A stretch of DNA of 64,000 nt from Granulosicoccus sp045110475 (GCA_045110475.1 JBGCGC010000032.1:1-64000); one strand, 5' to 3'. Shown: positions 17,897 through 27,031, numbered from the stretch's first letter. Notes: generated by a model not told the origin, from the letters alone. Translations and numbers: made by a program.

Positions 17897-19612
17897 CTAC
17901 TGGTTCCAGCTTTCTATCAACTCGTCATAGTTGACGGTTTCTGGTGCTGGCTTTTCATTTTCCAGTTTGGCTTTCGGGGCACCTGGCTGACTTAACCAGT
18001 ATTCCGGATCCTGCTCTTCATTCAGGACCGGACCGATATCCCCTTGCACGCCAGCTCGCTCAAGACGGGCCAGCACCTTTTCCTGTGCTTCACACAATGC
18101 GTCCATGGCTTCCTGAGCCGTTTTTGCACCCGATGAAGCATCACCGATGTTCTGCCACCATAGCTGTGCAAGCTTCGGGTAGTCAGGAACATTGGTGCCT
18201 GTCGGTGACCAGCGTACGCGTGCAGGGGAACGATAGAACTCGACAAGTCCACCCAGTTTTGAGGCACGCTCGGTGAAGCTGTCATGTTGCACCGTGCTTT
18301 CTCGAATAAACGTCAGCCCGACATGAGACTTTTTCACATCAACAGACTTGGATGTTACAAACTGAGCATAGAGCCAGGCTGCCTTGGCACGATCAACCGG
18401 CGTGGACTTCATCAGTGTCCATGAACCTGCATCCTGATAACCCAGCTTCTGGCCTTCTTCCCAGTAAGCACCTTTCGGGCTCGGTGCCATACGCCACTTT
18501 GGATTGCCTTCCTCGTCGACAACAGGAATGCCTTCCTTGACCATGTCAGCGGTGAACGCGGTATACCAGAACATCTGCTGCGCGATTGCACCCTGCGCTG
18601 GAACCGGACCTGCCTCACCGAAGACCATACCGGCAGCTTCTGGTGGTGCGTACGCGTTCAGCCACTCAATGTACTTGTTGATAGAGTACACAGCTGCCGG
18701 ACCGTTGGTGTCTCCGCCACGGGCTACACAAGAACCAACCGGCTGACTGTTCTCGTTAACACGAATTCCCCACTCATCAACGGGTAATCCATTAGGCTCG
18801 CCTTTGTCGCCGTTACCGGCCATGGATAACCACGCATCCGTGAAACGCCATCCCAACGATGGATCCTTTTTACCGTAGTCCATATGACCGTAAACAGTCT
18901 GACCATCGATCTCGCGACCGGTGAAGAACTCGGCAATATCTTCGTAGGCTGACCAGTTGACCGGTACGCCTAACTCATAACCGTACTTCTCCTGGAAGTC
19001 GGCCTTGTTCTGTTCGTCATTGAACCAGTCATAACGGAACCAGTAGAGGTTGGCAAACTGCTGGTCAGGTAGTTGATACAACTTGCCATCAGGGCCTGTC
19101 GTGAATTCGGTGCCAATGAAGTCATCGATATCAAGCGTGGGAAGCGTCACGTCAGCGCCTTCGCCTGCCATCCAGTCAGTCAGGTTACGGGCCTGCTGAT
19201 AACGCCAATGGGTTCCGATCAGGTCAGAGTCGTTGATATAGGCATCATAGATGTTCTCGCCCGACTGCATCTGAGTCTGCAATTTTTCAACAACATCCCC
19301 TTCGCCGATGAGATCATGAGTGATATTGATACCGGTGATTGCGGTAAATGCCGGCGCCAGCACCTTGGACTCATACTCATGCGTGGCGATGGTTTCTGAT
19401 ACCACCTTGATATCCATGCCAGCAAACGGTTTGGCCGCATCAATGAACCACTGCATTTCGGCATTGGCTTCGTCAGCAGTCAGGGATGTCAGATCACCGA
19501 CCTCGTTGGCAAGAAAGTCTTCGGCGGCTGCCATGTCTGCTTGCGCAACATGGGTGCCTCCTAAAAAAAAGGCCACGGCGACTGCCGTTTTGGCCTGTCT
19601 GAATTGACGCAT
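17897..19612 (-). CDS. glpV: Glycerol ABC transporter substrate-binding protein
   Basis: This is a 571-residue periplasmic solute-binding protein. It starts with a signal peptide (ending near VAQA) and belongs to the family 1 class. The sequence resembles rhizobial GlpV: SETIATHEYESKVLAPAF, GEGDVVEKLQTQMQSGENIY and DAYINDSDLIGTHWRYQQ. It would bind glycerol and deliver it to GlpP/GlpQ. The start is well set by GGGAGG about 6 nt upstream of the ATG. It is the most downstream transporter gene. Two hairpins in the 178-bp gap before it may help high-level expression, as is common for binding proteins. Membership in the glycerol system rests on the whole gene set glpR-S-T-P-Q-U-V-D-K. Confidence 0.92.
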   Translation of the reverse strand: MRQFRQAKTAVAVAFFLGGTHVAQADMAAAEDFLANEVGDLTSLTADEANAEMQWFIDAAKPFAGMDIKVVSETIATHEYESKVLAPAFTAITGINITHDLIGEGDVVEKLQTQMQSGENIYDAYINDSDLIGTHWRYQQARNLTDWMAGEGADVTLPTLDIDDFIGTEFTTGPDGKLYQLPDQQFANLYWFRYDWFNDEQNKADFQEKYGYELGVPVNWSAYEDIAEFFTGREIDGQTVYGHMDYGKKDPSLGWRFTDAWLSMAGNGDKGEPNGLPVDEWGIRVNENSQPVGSCVARGGDTNGPAAVYSINKYIEWLNAYAPPEAAGMVFGEAGPVPAQGAIAQQMFWYTAFTADMVKEGIPVVDEEGNPKWRMAPSPKGAYWEEGQKLGYQDAGSWTLMKSTPVDRAKAAWLYAQFVTSKSVDVKKSHVGLTFIRESTVQHDSFTERASKLGGLVEFYRSPARVRWSPTGTNVPDYPKLAQLWWQNIGDASSGAKTAQEAMDALCEAQEKVLARLERAGVQGDIGPVLNEEQDPEYWLSQPGAPKAKLENEKPAPETVNYDELIESWNQ

Positions 19613-19650
19613 TGAATTCCTCCCGATGGATAGTTATGCGTAATGATTTT

Positions 19651-19698
19651 CCGCTGTTACTGAAACAGCGGGGTACCGAAACGTACTCAGAAAGTACG
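19651..19698 (-). promoter_or_regulatory. Two hairpins in the glpU-glpV gap
   Basis: CCGCTGTT (19651-19658) pairs with AACAGCGG (19664-19671) around 5 nt. CGTACT (19682-19687) pairs with AGTACG (19693-19698). They lie just upstream of glpV on its transcript and may act as RNA-processing or stabilising stems. Function is inferred. Confidence 0.45.
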
Positions 19699-19790
19699 AA
19701 AATATAATGACAAACTGTGAAAGGCTATTTGCACCCAGCCTGCACATTCTTACTATCAAATAAAACATGAACGCAATGGACTGTCATGCC

Positions 19791-20204
19791 TTATACAAAG
19801 GTGAACACTAACAGCGCGTACACCAAAGACACTCCCAGCGCCTGCCAAAGATTCGGTCCAATCAGCCCCAGCCAGGCAAGATTGATAAATCCGCTGCCCA
19901 GAAGCGAAAGAAACAGCCGATCGCCGCGTGTGGTTTCAAAACGCAGAATGCCTACGCGCGGGCCACCACCCGGACTGAACGCCTCCCAGACCGACATGGC
20001 AACAAGCAGGCAAACGATCGTGATAAAAAATATCGCTGTTGGCGTTGTCCAGGCCATCCACGCAAGATCAGGCCCCGACTCACTACTGAACCACAAGTAA
20101 AACAGAACCACAACGACAATCAGAATCGACGCACTCCACCCGAGTACCCTAATTTTGCGGGATGAGGTGGCCGATTTTTCCTGTACGTTATCTACGCTGC
20201 TCAT
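19791..20204 (-). CDS. glpU: DUF2160 small membrane protein of glycerol transporter
   Basis: This 137-residue protein belongs to the DUF2160 group, which is almost always encoded with the GlpSTPQ transporter. About three membrane segments are visible: one near residues 20-38, one near 50-70 and one close to the C-terminus. Between them lies the conserved stretch WEAFSPGGGPRVGILRFETTRGDRLF. Its task is unknown; a role as transporter accessory is inferred from context. The ATG at 20204 lies one base past the glpQ stop, so the genes are translationally linked. A longer start inside glpQ is less likely. Confidence 0.88.
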   Translation of the reverse strand: MSSVDNVQEKSATSSRKIRVLGWSASILIVVVVLFYLWFSSESGPDLAWMAWTTPTAIFFITIVCLLVAMSVWEAFSPGGGPRVGILRFETTRGDRLFLSLLGSGFINLAWLGLIGPNLWQALGVSLVYALLVFTFV

Positions 20205-20205
20205 G

Positions 20206-21093
20206 CTACACCCGCCCCAGAGCGAAACCTTTCGCAATGTAATTTCGAACAAAATAGATGACCAGCGCCCCCGGTATGATGGTGAGCACCCCGGCAGCCG
20301 CCAGCACCCCCCAGTCCATACCCGATGCAGATACCGTACGGGTCATGATGGCAGTTATCGGTTTGGCATCCGTTGCAGTGAGCGTTCTGGCAAGCAGAAG
20401 CTCCACCCAGGAAAACATAAAACAGAAAAACGCCGCCACTCCAATACCTGATGCAATTAGCGGCATAAAAATTTTTACAAAGAACTTGGGAAACGAATAG
20501 CCGTCAATGTAGGCTGTTTCATCAATTTCACGGGGCACACCAGACATAAAGCCTTCAAGTATCCAGACTGCAAGCGGCACGTTGAAAAGACAATGCGCCA
20601 GCGCTACGGCAAAGTGTGTGTCAAACAGACCAAACGCTGAATATAGCTGAAAAAACGGCAGGGCAAACACGGCAGGTGGTGCCATCCGGTTGGTAAGCAA
20701 CCAGAAAAACATGTGCTTGTCACCCAGGAAACGATAGCGACTGAATGCGTAAGCTGCGGGCAAGGCAACCGATACCGATATAATCATGTTAATGAACACA
20801 TACGTCATCGAGTTGATATAACCGTTGTACCAGGAAGGATCACCGAAGATCACCGCATAGTTGGCAAGCGTCGGATCAGCAGGCCACAAGGTGAAAGTTG
20901 AGAGTATTTCCTGATTGGTCTTGAAGCTCATATTGACCAGCCAGTAAATTGGCAACAACAAAAACACGATATACAAGGTAGGCACAAACCATTTACCACT
21001 GCCGTCGCCTGTATTCTTGATTGGTGCTCTTACACCCTCCAGTGAAATGGTATTGCCAGTTGTACTACTCATCGAATCGGTCGGAGTGCTCAT
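20206..21093 (-). CDS. glpQ: Glycerol ABC transporter permease (second)
   Basis: This is a 295-residue inner-membrane permease of the MalG/UgpE type with six predicted helices. The first is PTLYIVFLLLPIYWL. The conserved EAA loop that docks the ATPases reads EIDETAYIDGYSFPKFF. With GlpP it forms the channel for glycerol. The name glpQ here follows rhizobial usage and is not the E. coli phosphodiesterase. The ATG at 21093 is one base after the glpP stop, supporting coupled translation. The C-terminal end FVRNYIAKGFALGRV is typical of the family. Confidence 0.93.
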   Translation of the reverse strand: MSTPTDSMSSTTGNTISLEGVRAPIKNTGDGSGKWFVPTLYIVFLLLPIYWLVNMSFKTNQEILSTFTLWPADPTLANYAVIFGDPSWYNGYINSMTYVFINMIISVSVALPAAYAFSRYRFLGDKHMFFWLLTNRMAPPAVFALPFFQLYSAFGLFDTHFAVALAHCLFNVPLAVWILEGFMSGVPREIDETAYIDGYSFPKFFVKIFMPLIASGIGVAAFFCFMFSWVELLLARTLTATDAKPITAIMTRTVSASGMDWGVLAAAGVLTIIPGALVIYFVRNYIAKGFALGRV

Positions 21094-21094
21094 G

Positions 21095-21982
21095 CTAGTC
21101 CACCTCCCTGTGCGGGGCATCTGCTCCAAAATTTGTCATCACGGTATAGAACACCCACGACAACAACAGAATGATCAGGAAATAGATAATAGACATGGCA
21201 GCGGCAGGCCCAAGGTCAAACTGCCCGATAGCCATCTTCACCAGATCAATTGACAGGAAGGTGGTGCTGTTGCCAGGACCACCGCCTGTCAGAACAAACG
21301 GCTCGGTATAGATCATGAAACTGTCCATGAATCGCAATAGAACAGCAATCAGCAATACGCGTTGCATCTTGGGCAATTGAATGTATCGAAACACCTTCCA
21401 CTTGGACGCTCCGTCTATTCTGGCTGCCTGATAATAAGGCTCAGGGATAGCAACGAGTCCTGAGTAGCACAACAAAACCACGAGTGACGTCCAGTGCCAC
21501 ACATCCATGACAATGATAGTCAACCAGGCGTCGAGCCAGTTGGTTGCATAGTTATAATCAACACCGAGCGCTGCAAGACTGCGCCCCAGCAATCCAATAT
21601 CAGCTCGCCCGAACACTTGCCAGATTGTTCCAACAACATTCCAGGGGATAAGTAGTGGCAATGCCATGAGAATAAGGCAAACCGGCACCCAGAAGCCTTT
21701 ACGTGGCATGGACAAGGCGATGACGATACCCAGCGGAATTTCTATCATCAGGATAATGCCAGAAAAAATCAGGTTTCTTATTAGTGCATCATGGAAACGA
21801 CTTGATGTTAAAACCTCCTCATACCATTCGGTTCCGGCCCAGAAGAACTGATTATTGCCAAAGGTATCCTGAACTGAATAATTGACAACTGTCATTAACG
21901 GGATGATGGCACTGATCGCTACCAGAAAAAACACGGGCAGAACAAAGAACCATGCCCGGTTGTTGAACGGCTTGTCGATCAT
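21095..21982 (-). CDS. glpP: Glycerol ABC transporter permease (first)
   Basis: This is a 295-residue permease of the MalF/UgpA type with six predicted membrane helices, starting at FFVLPVFFLVAISAIIPLM. The ATPase-docking EAA loop is visible as YYQAARIDGASKWKVFRYI. It would pair with GlpQ. Its ATG overlaps the stop of glpT by four bases (ATGA), and glpQ follows closely, so the genes form one tightly coupled operon. Confidence 0.93.
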   Translation of the reverse strand: MIDKPFNNRAWFFVLPVFFLVAISAIIPLMTVVNYSVQDTFGNNQFFWAGTEWYEEVLTSSRFHDALIRNLIFSGIILMIEIPLGIVIALSMPRKGFWVPVCLILMALPLLIPWNVVGTIWQVFGRADIGLLGRSLAALGVDYNYATNWLDAWLTIIVMDVWHWTSLVVLLCYSGLVAIPEPYYQAARIDGASKWKVFRYIQLPKMQRVLLIAVLLRFMDSFMIYTEPFVLTGGGPGNSTTFLSIDLVKMAIGQFDLGPAAAMSIIYFLIILLLSWVFYTVMTNFGADAPHREVD

Positions 21983-23064
21983 TGTACGGCCCTCACCAGA
22001 TGCGAGTTTTTGTAAACATTGAACCGCGACTGATCGAATATTGCATAGGCTTCAGCCGGCACATTGGCATCTTCATCCACCAATGCATCGATGCCGTGCC
22101 CGTTGACCGTACCTCGCACAATCTTGTGACGACCGATGTTTTCAACCGATGAAATCTGCATGGGAACACCACCCGTGTCTGCACCCGCCTTGTCGGTGAC
22201 CTTGACAAACTCAGGACGTATGCCTATCTCCAGCTTTCCCGACAATGACGGGTAATGTCTGTCCAGTACAAAGTTGGAATCAGCCATTGTCAGCGTATTG
22301 TGGTCAACACTGCCGGGCAGAATATTCATACCGGGCGAACCAATGAAGTAGCCAACAAATGTGTGCTCCGGTTCGTCGAACAGTTGTTCGGGTGTTCCTA
22401 TTTGAACCACCTCGCCTTCGTACATAACAACGACTTTATCTGCGAAGGTCAGCGCTTCTGTCTGATCATGAGTGACATAAATCATCGTGTGGCTGAACTG
22501 CTCATGCAGCTGCTTGAGTTTGGTTCGCAACTGCCACTTCATGTGTGGGTCGATGACCGTTAAAGGCTCATCAAATAATATGGCATTAACGTCGTACCGT
22601 ACCAGCCCCCGTCCTAGAGAGATTTTCTGCTTTTCATCGGCCGTCAGGCCATGTGCCCTTCGCTTTGCCTTGTCCTTCAAATCCAGTGTGTCCAGCATAT
22701 CGCTGACCCGTTTGTCTATTTCCGACCTTGCCACACCACGATTAACGAGTGGGAACGCCAGATTCTGCTCCACCGTCATGGTGTCGTAGATCACTGGAAA
22801 CTGAAACACCTGAGCGATATTGCGTTGTTCGGGACTACGCTCAGTGACATTATCCTTATCAAAACGGATGTGCCCCTTAGAAGGCAGCAATAGACCAGAG
22901 ATGATATTCAGCAAGGTTGTCTTGCCACAGCCGGACGGGCCAAGCAAAGCGTAGGCACCCCCATCCTCCCAGACATAGTCAATCTGCTTGAGCGCAAAAT
23001 CAGCATCGCTCTTCGGATTGGCCATATAGGAGTGAGCCAGTTTGTCCAGAGTGATCTGTGCCAT
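21979..23064 (-). CDS. glpT: Glycerol ABC transporter ATP-binding protein with altered signature motif
   Basis: This is a 361-residue ATPase of the sugar/glycerol-3-phosphate importer class. Walker A is intact (GPSGCGKTT), Walker B reads AILFDEPLTVIDP and the switch histidine is in YVTHDQTEALTF. The place of the usual LSGGQ signature holds LTADEKQKISLGRGL, so this site is degenerate. A C-terminal TOBE-like domain follows. With GlpS, whose signature is normal, it likely forms a heterodimer with one consensus and one altered ATP site. The name follows rhizobial glpSTPQUV and should not be confused with E. coli GlpT, an antiporter. Confidence 0.93.
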   Translation of the reverse strand: MAQITLDKLAHSYMANPKSDADFALKQIDYVWEDGGAYALLGPSGCGKTTLLNIISGLLLPSKGHIRFDKDNVTERSPEQRNIAQVFQFPVIYDTMTVEQNLAFPLVNRGVARSEIDKRVSDMLDTLDLKDKAKRRAHGLTADEKQKISLGRGLVRYDVNAILFDEPLTVIDPHMKWQLRTKLKQLHEQFSHTMIYVTHDQTEALTFADKVVVMYEGEVVQIGTPEQLFDEPEHTFVGYFIGSPGMNILPGSVDHNTLTMADSNFVLDRHYPSLSGKLEIGIRPEFVKVTDKAGADTGGVPMQISSVENIGRHKIVRGTVNGHGIDALVDEDANVPAEAYAIFDQSRFNVYKNSHLVRAVQ

Positions 23065-23068
23065 TGCC

Positions 23069-24175
23069 TCAGGCTGCCTTTGTCAATGAAACAGGGGACT
23101 GTGCCAGCGCACCATCGGCACCGAAAAACAAATAGTAGCGCGCCGGATCAAGATAAACCGTCATGGCATCGTCGGCGTGAACAACATGCACTCCGTGAAC
23201 CAGCACAACCCAGTGTGACTGATCAACCAGCAAATGAATATAGGTTTCAGAGCCTGTTATCTCACTGGTACTGACCGTGCCTTGTACGGGTATTCGATAG
23301 TTGCCAACGGCGCTCAGTGAGACATGATGAGACCGGAATGCCAGTGTGTAGTTACCGTCTGTGATCTTTTGAGGATCGACAGGCGCACCCAATTCTCTCT
23401 GCGCAGCTTTATTCACCCCTGTCGTTATCAGTTTGCCAGAAGCACACTGCACTTCGATCGTATTTAAAGGAGGGTCGGAAAAGGTCTGTGCTGTGCGTAA
23501 ATTGACTGGCTGGTTGTAGACATCGATCGTTGGTCCAAACTGTGTAACCCGCCCCTCATGCAACGTGGCGGTATGGCCGCCTAGCAACAAAGCCTCATGC
23601 GGCTCGGTGGTTGCGTAGACGAAAACGGCTCCTGTTTCCGCAAACAATCGGGGTAGCTCAACGCGTAGTTCTTCTCGCAATTTGTAATCAAGGTTGGCAA
23701 GAGGTTCATCCAGTAACACAAGTTCGGCCCCCTTGACGAGCGCTCTGGCCAACGCGGTACGCTGTTGCTGACCACCAGAGAGATTCAAAGGTGTTCTGTC
23801 GAGAAATTCAGTGAGTTTCAACAACTCGGCCGCCTTGTGGACCTCAGTCTTGATCGTGTCGGCGCTGGCTCCCTGCAGTCTCAGCGGAGAGGCGATGTTC
23901 TCGAACACGGTCATCGCGGGATAATTTATGAACTGTTGATAGACCATAGCAACGTTACGCTTGCGTACGGACACGCCAGTTACACGAGCTCCGTTTGCAC
24001 GCACCTCACCCGATGTTGGTCTGTCAAGACCCGCCATGAGGCGCATGAGGCTTGTCTTTCCGGACAGCGTTGGCCCCAACAGAACATTCACTGTACCCGA
24101 GGTCAGGTTCAGGCTGACATCGCTAATGTGCTCACTGGCACCGACCTGCTTACTGACGTGTTCAAGTTCCAGCAT
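23069..24175 (-). CDS. glpS: Glycerol ABC transporter ATP-binding protein
   Basis: This is a 368-residue ATPase. Walker A GPTLSGKTS, the signature LSGGQQQR and Walker B LVLLDEPLANLDY are all intact. The expected switch histidine region reads VYATTEPHEALLL, where the usual THD is changed to TTEP. A TOBE-like C-terminal domain of about 130 residues follows. It is the first gene of the transporter operon and partners GlpT. The ATG at 24175 (MLELEHVSKQVG) is preferred over the in-frame start at 24229, whose extra 18 residues do not match the family. Confidence 0.92.
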   Translation of the reverse strand: MLELEHVSKQVGASEHISDVSLNLTSGTVNVLLGPTLSGKTSLMRLMAGLDRPTSGEVRANGARVTGVSVRKRNVAMVYQQFINYPAMTVFENIASPLRLQGASADTIKTEVHKAAELLKLTEFLDRTPLNLSGGQQQRTALARALVKGAELVLLDEPLANLDYKLREELRVELPRLFAETGAVFVYATTEPHEALLLGGHTATLHEGRVTQFGPTIDVYNQPVNLRTAQTFSDPPLNTIEVQCASGKLITTGVNKAAQRELGAPVDPQKITDGNYTLAFRSHHVSLSAVGNYRIPVQGTVSTSEITGSETYIHLLVDQSHWVVLVHGVHVVHADDAMTVYLDPARYYLFFGADGALAQSPVSLTKAA

Positions 24176-24381
24176 GGGTTCTCGCTTTACTGCGCACAGC
24201 TTCTTGGGCGTTAGAGCTGTATCGCGCACCTGTAAAATTGTGCATCAACATTGGCACACCCGACCAAGGATCTGCTTAGAGCGTATCGTAATGTTCACCC
24301 GCCCGGGCTTGAGAACACTAATTGGCTGAAAAGTGAAAGTCAATCGAAACTCAAGACTCAGCCGCGCTGAAACACGCTATT

Positions 24382-25158
24382 TCAACTATTGCCGCGCTTG
24401 GTACCGGTTTCGATTGTTCTGATTTCGAAACCGCTCAACAAGCGGCGAAATGCAGGACCCGGACAGTGATCGGTGACAAAGGAATGCACCTGAGAGATGT
24501 GACCGATGCGCACCGGAGCGGTGCGCTCATGTTTCGTGGCGTCCGCAACCAGAACGACATGCCTTGCATTGGACAAAATGGCCTGAGACACCTGAACTTC
24601 CCGATAATCAAAATCGAGTAAAGCACCATCCTCATCAATGGCTGAGGCACCCACAACAGCAAAATCAACCTTGAATTGCTTGATAAACTCCACAGCGGAC
24701 TCGCCGACGATGCCGCCGTCTGCGCTACGAACCTCACCTGAGGCGATGATAACTTTGTTGTGCTTATAGGGTCGCATTAGCGATGCGACGTTGATATTGT
24801 TCGTTATTACCATCAATTGATGATGATGCAGCAGCGCCTGAGCCACCGCCTCGGTTGTGGTGCCAATATTGACAAACAACGAGGCATTGTCCGGAATGAT
24901 GCTGGCAACCGCTCTGCCAATGGCCTGCTTCTGATCACGCGCCAGCATACGCCGAGCCTCGTAGCTCATGTTTTCGACGCTGGAGGCCAGGCGAGCGCCA
25001 CCGTGTGTGCGAGTGAGCAAGCGCTCTTCACACAGGCGATTCAGATCTTTGCGGATAGTTTGTGGTGTAACATCGAAACGCTTGAGCAGCTCATCAACAG
25101 AAACCGCACCAAATTCGCGGACTATATCCAGAATCTGCTGACGACGGTTATCTGACAT
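24382..25158 (-). CDS. glpR: DeoR-family glycerol-3-phosphate regulon repressor
   Basis: This is a 258-residue DeoR-family regulator. The N-terminal winged helix-turn-helix reads RRQQILDIVREFGAVSVDEL and TPQTIRKDLNRLCEERLLTR, followed by HGGARL. The C-terminal sugar-phosphate sensor domain contains VNIGTTTEAVA, VASGEVRSADGGIVGESAVEF-like sequence and VADATKHERTA. It is expected to bind glycerol-3-phosphate and release repression of the glp genes. It sits between the transporter operon and the divergent glpK, next to the likely operator region. The glpS gene follows on the same strand after a 206-bp gap, which may hold another promoter. Confidence 0.93.
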   Translation of the reverse strand: MSDNRRQQILDIVREFGAVSVDELLKRFDVTPQTIRKDLNRLCEERLLTRTHGGARLASSVENMSYEARRMLARDQKQAIGRAVASIIPDNASLFVNIGTTTEAVAQALLHHHQLMVITNNINVASLMRPYKHNKVIIASGEVRSADGGIVGESAVEFIKQFKVDFAVVGASAIDEDGALLDFDYREVQVSQAILSNARHVVLVADATKHERTAPVRIGHISQVHSFVTDHCPGPAFRRLLSGFEIRTIETGTKRGNS

Positions 25159-25198
25159 AGCTTGGAAGCATTTTCAGGCCCTCATGATGATGGCAACG

Positions 25199-25275
25199 GT
25201 ATCGCGAAAAGGTTCGTTTACGCCTTTGCGCTGCAAAACGAAACTTTAAACGAAACCCCAAACTATCGCAAAATA
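25199..25275. promoter_or_regulatory. Candidate GlpR operator cluster between glpR and glpK
   Basis: The region contains TTCGTTT (25213-25219) facing two direct copies of AAACGAAA (25236-25243 and 25248-25255) spaced 12 bp apart. It also holds a repeated TATCGC(G/A)AAA at about 25199 and 25264. TTCG/CGAA half-sites are typical of DeoR/GlpR operators. Their position between the divergent glpR and glpK genes supports the call. The assignment is an inference. Confidence 0.5.
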
Positions 25276-25354
25276 AATTTTCTAGCTCACGGCAGTACAA
25301 CCCGCCTTGTGTGCCTCGTACAATGCCCACTGAGATTCTCACGCGGATACCACG

Positions 25355-26839
25355 ATGACCACACCACTGCTGCTCAGCATTGACCAGGGAACCACCAGCT
25401 CTCGAGCGATGCTTTTCGAAAAAGACGGCAGCACCTTTGCCATGGCGCAACGTGAGTTCCAGCAATTCTATCCGCAGTCAGGCTGGGTGGAACACGACCC
25501 TGAAGAAATCTGGGAGTCCACACTGGACGTCTGCAAACAAGCGCTCAGCAAGGCATCTGCCGGCAATCGGCAAGTTGCGGCTATTGGCATAACCAATCAA
25601 CGCGAGACTACGCTGGTGTGGGATCGCCAGACGGGCAAACCGATACATAAGGCGATCGTCTGGCAGGATCGGCGCACGGCAGACACCTGTCGCAAATTAC
25701 AGGCACAAGGTCACAACGACGTCGTCACGGCAAAAACCGGGCTGTTGCTGGACCCTTATTTTTCCGGTACAAAAATTGGCTGGATTCTGGACAACGTGCC
25801 GGGCGCAAGGGAAAAGGCTGAGCGCGGCGAACTGGCTTTCGGCACCGTCGACAGCTTCTTGATCTGGCGGCTGACCAGTGGTCGCGTGCATGTAACCGAC
25901 GCCACCAACGCCTGCCGCACCCTGCTCTTCAATATTCACGACAATTGTTGGGACGAGGAACTGTGTGAGCTGCTCAATGTACCCATGTCGATGCTGCCAA
26001 CGGTGCAGGACTGCGCAGCAGACTTTTGCACCACTGACAAAAGCGTACTGGGTACAGAACTTCGCGTGGCAGGCGTTGCGGGTGATCAGCATGCCGCATC
26101 CATAGGACAGGTGTGTTTTGCACCGGGCATGATAAAAAGTACCTACGGCACCGGGTGCTTCATGATGCTTAACACAGGTACCAGCCCCATCGCCTCATCT
26201 AACAGGCTACTGACAACACTTGCCTATCGGCTCGATGGAACCACTACCTACGCCATTGAGGGTTCAATTTTTGTTGCAGGCGCTGCTATCCAGTGGCTGC
26301 GGGACGGACTGGGTATTATCCAGTCTGCAGAGCAGACACAAGCCATGGCCGAGAGCATTGATGACAATCAAGGGGTTTATCTGGTACCCGCCTTTACAGG
26401 CATGGGTGCACCTTATTGGGATGCTGAAGCACGTGGGGCCCTGTACGGACTAACGAGGGACTCTGGTCCTGCCGCCATCACGCGCGCTGCACTGGAATCG
26501 GTGTGCTATCAGACAATGGACTTGCTTAACGCCATGCGTTCAGATGGTGCGGCTATCAGTGCGGTGCGCGTGGATGGTGGCATGGTCAAGAACGACTGGC
26601 TCAGTCAGTATCTGGCCAATGTTCTGGATATTGCCATTGAGCGTCCCATGCAAACCGAAACCACAGCCCTGGGAGCCGCGTACCTCGCAGGCTTGCAAGT
26701 GGGCGTTTATGACTCGCTTGATGATCTGAGCGCAAACTGGGAAAAGGAAAAGGCTTTCGCGCCTGATATGAGTGCCGAGCATCGTCGTGTAGTGATCGAA
26801 GGTTGGGCTGATGCAGTGCGTCGGACGAGAAGTAGCTAG
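25355..26839 (+). CDS. glpK: Glycerol kinase GlpK
   Basis: GlpK phosphorylates glycerol to sn-glycerol-3-phosphate, trapping it in the cell. The protein has 494 residues, the normal length. It begins with the ATP-binding phosphate loop LSIDQGTTSSRA and carries AIGITNQRETTLVWDR, AIVWQDRRTADTC, the glycerol-site region KTGLLLDPYFSGTKI and GGMVKNDWL. It is divergent from glpR and shares the control region. The stop codon TAG (26837-26839) is also the first three bases of palindromic repeat copy C, so the insertion boundary falls exactly at the end of the gene. Confidence 0.97.
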   Translation: MTTPLLLSIDQGTTSSRAMLFEKDGSTFAMAQREFQQFYPQSGWVEHDPEEIWESTLDVCKQALSKASAGNRQVAAIGITNQRETTLVWDRQTGKPIHKAIVWQDRRTADTCRKLQAQGHNDVVTAKTGLLLDPYFSGTKIGWILDNVPGAREKAERGELAFGTVDSFLIWRLTSGRVHVTDATNACRTLLFNIHDNCWDEELCELLNVPMSMLPTVQDCAADFCTTDKSVLGTELRVAGVAGDQHAASIGQVCFAPGMIKSTYGTGCFMMLNTGTSPIASSNRLLTTLAYRLDGTTTYAIEGSIFVAGAAIQWLRDGLGIIQSAEQTQAMAESIDDNQGVYLVPAFTGMGAPYWDAEARGALYGLTRDSGPAAITRAALESVCYQTMDLLNAMRSDGAAISAVRVDGGMVKNDWLSQYLANVLDIAIERPMQTETTALGAAYLAGLQVGVYDSLDDLSANWEKEKAFAPDMSAEHRRVVIEGWADAVRRTRSS

Positions 26840-27031
26840 GAGTCTGCGCGACCGGAGGCGGCCCCGTAGAAAGCGATTGAGCGAGAGTAGTCCAATTTTG
26901 AGTCAAATTTTGTGCTCATTTGAGGAGTTTAGCTGGCTAAGTGACGAAAATGAGCGCAAAATTTGGCCAAAAGTGGGCTGCTCGTAGCCGATTGATTTCT
27001 GCGGGGCCGCCTCCGGCCGCGCAGGCTCCTT
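26837..27031 (+). repeat. Nested palindromic repeat, copy C (complete)
   Basis: This is the best-preserved copy, about 195 bp. The outer arms of 35 nt (26838-26872 and about 26996-27030) are complementary at 32 of 35 positions; two of the three differences would be G-U pairs in RNA. The inner inverted repeat has 18-nt arms at 26904-26921 and 26948-26965 with one difference. The left end is the TAG stop codon of glpK. No reading frame is present, so this is a non-autonomous element. Confidence 0.9.
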
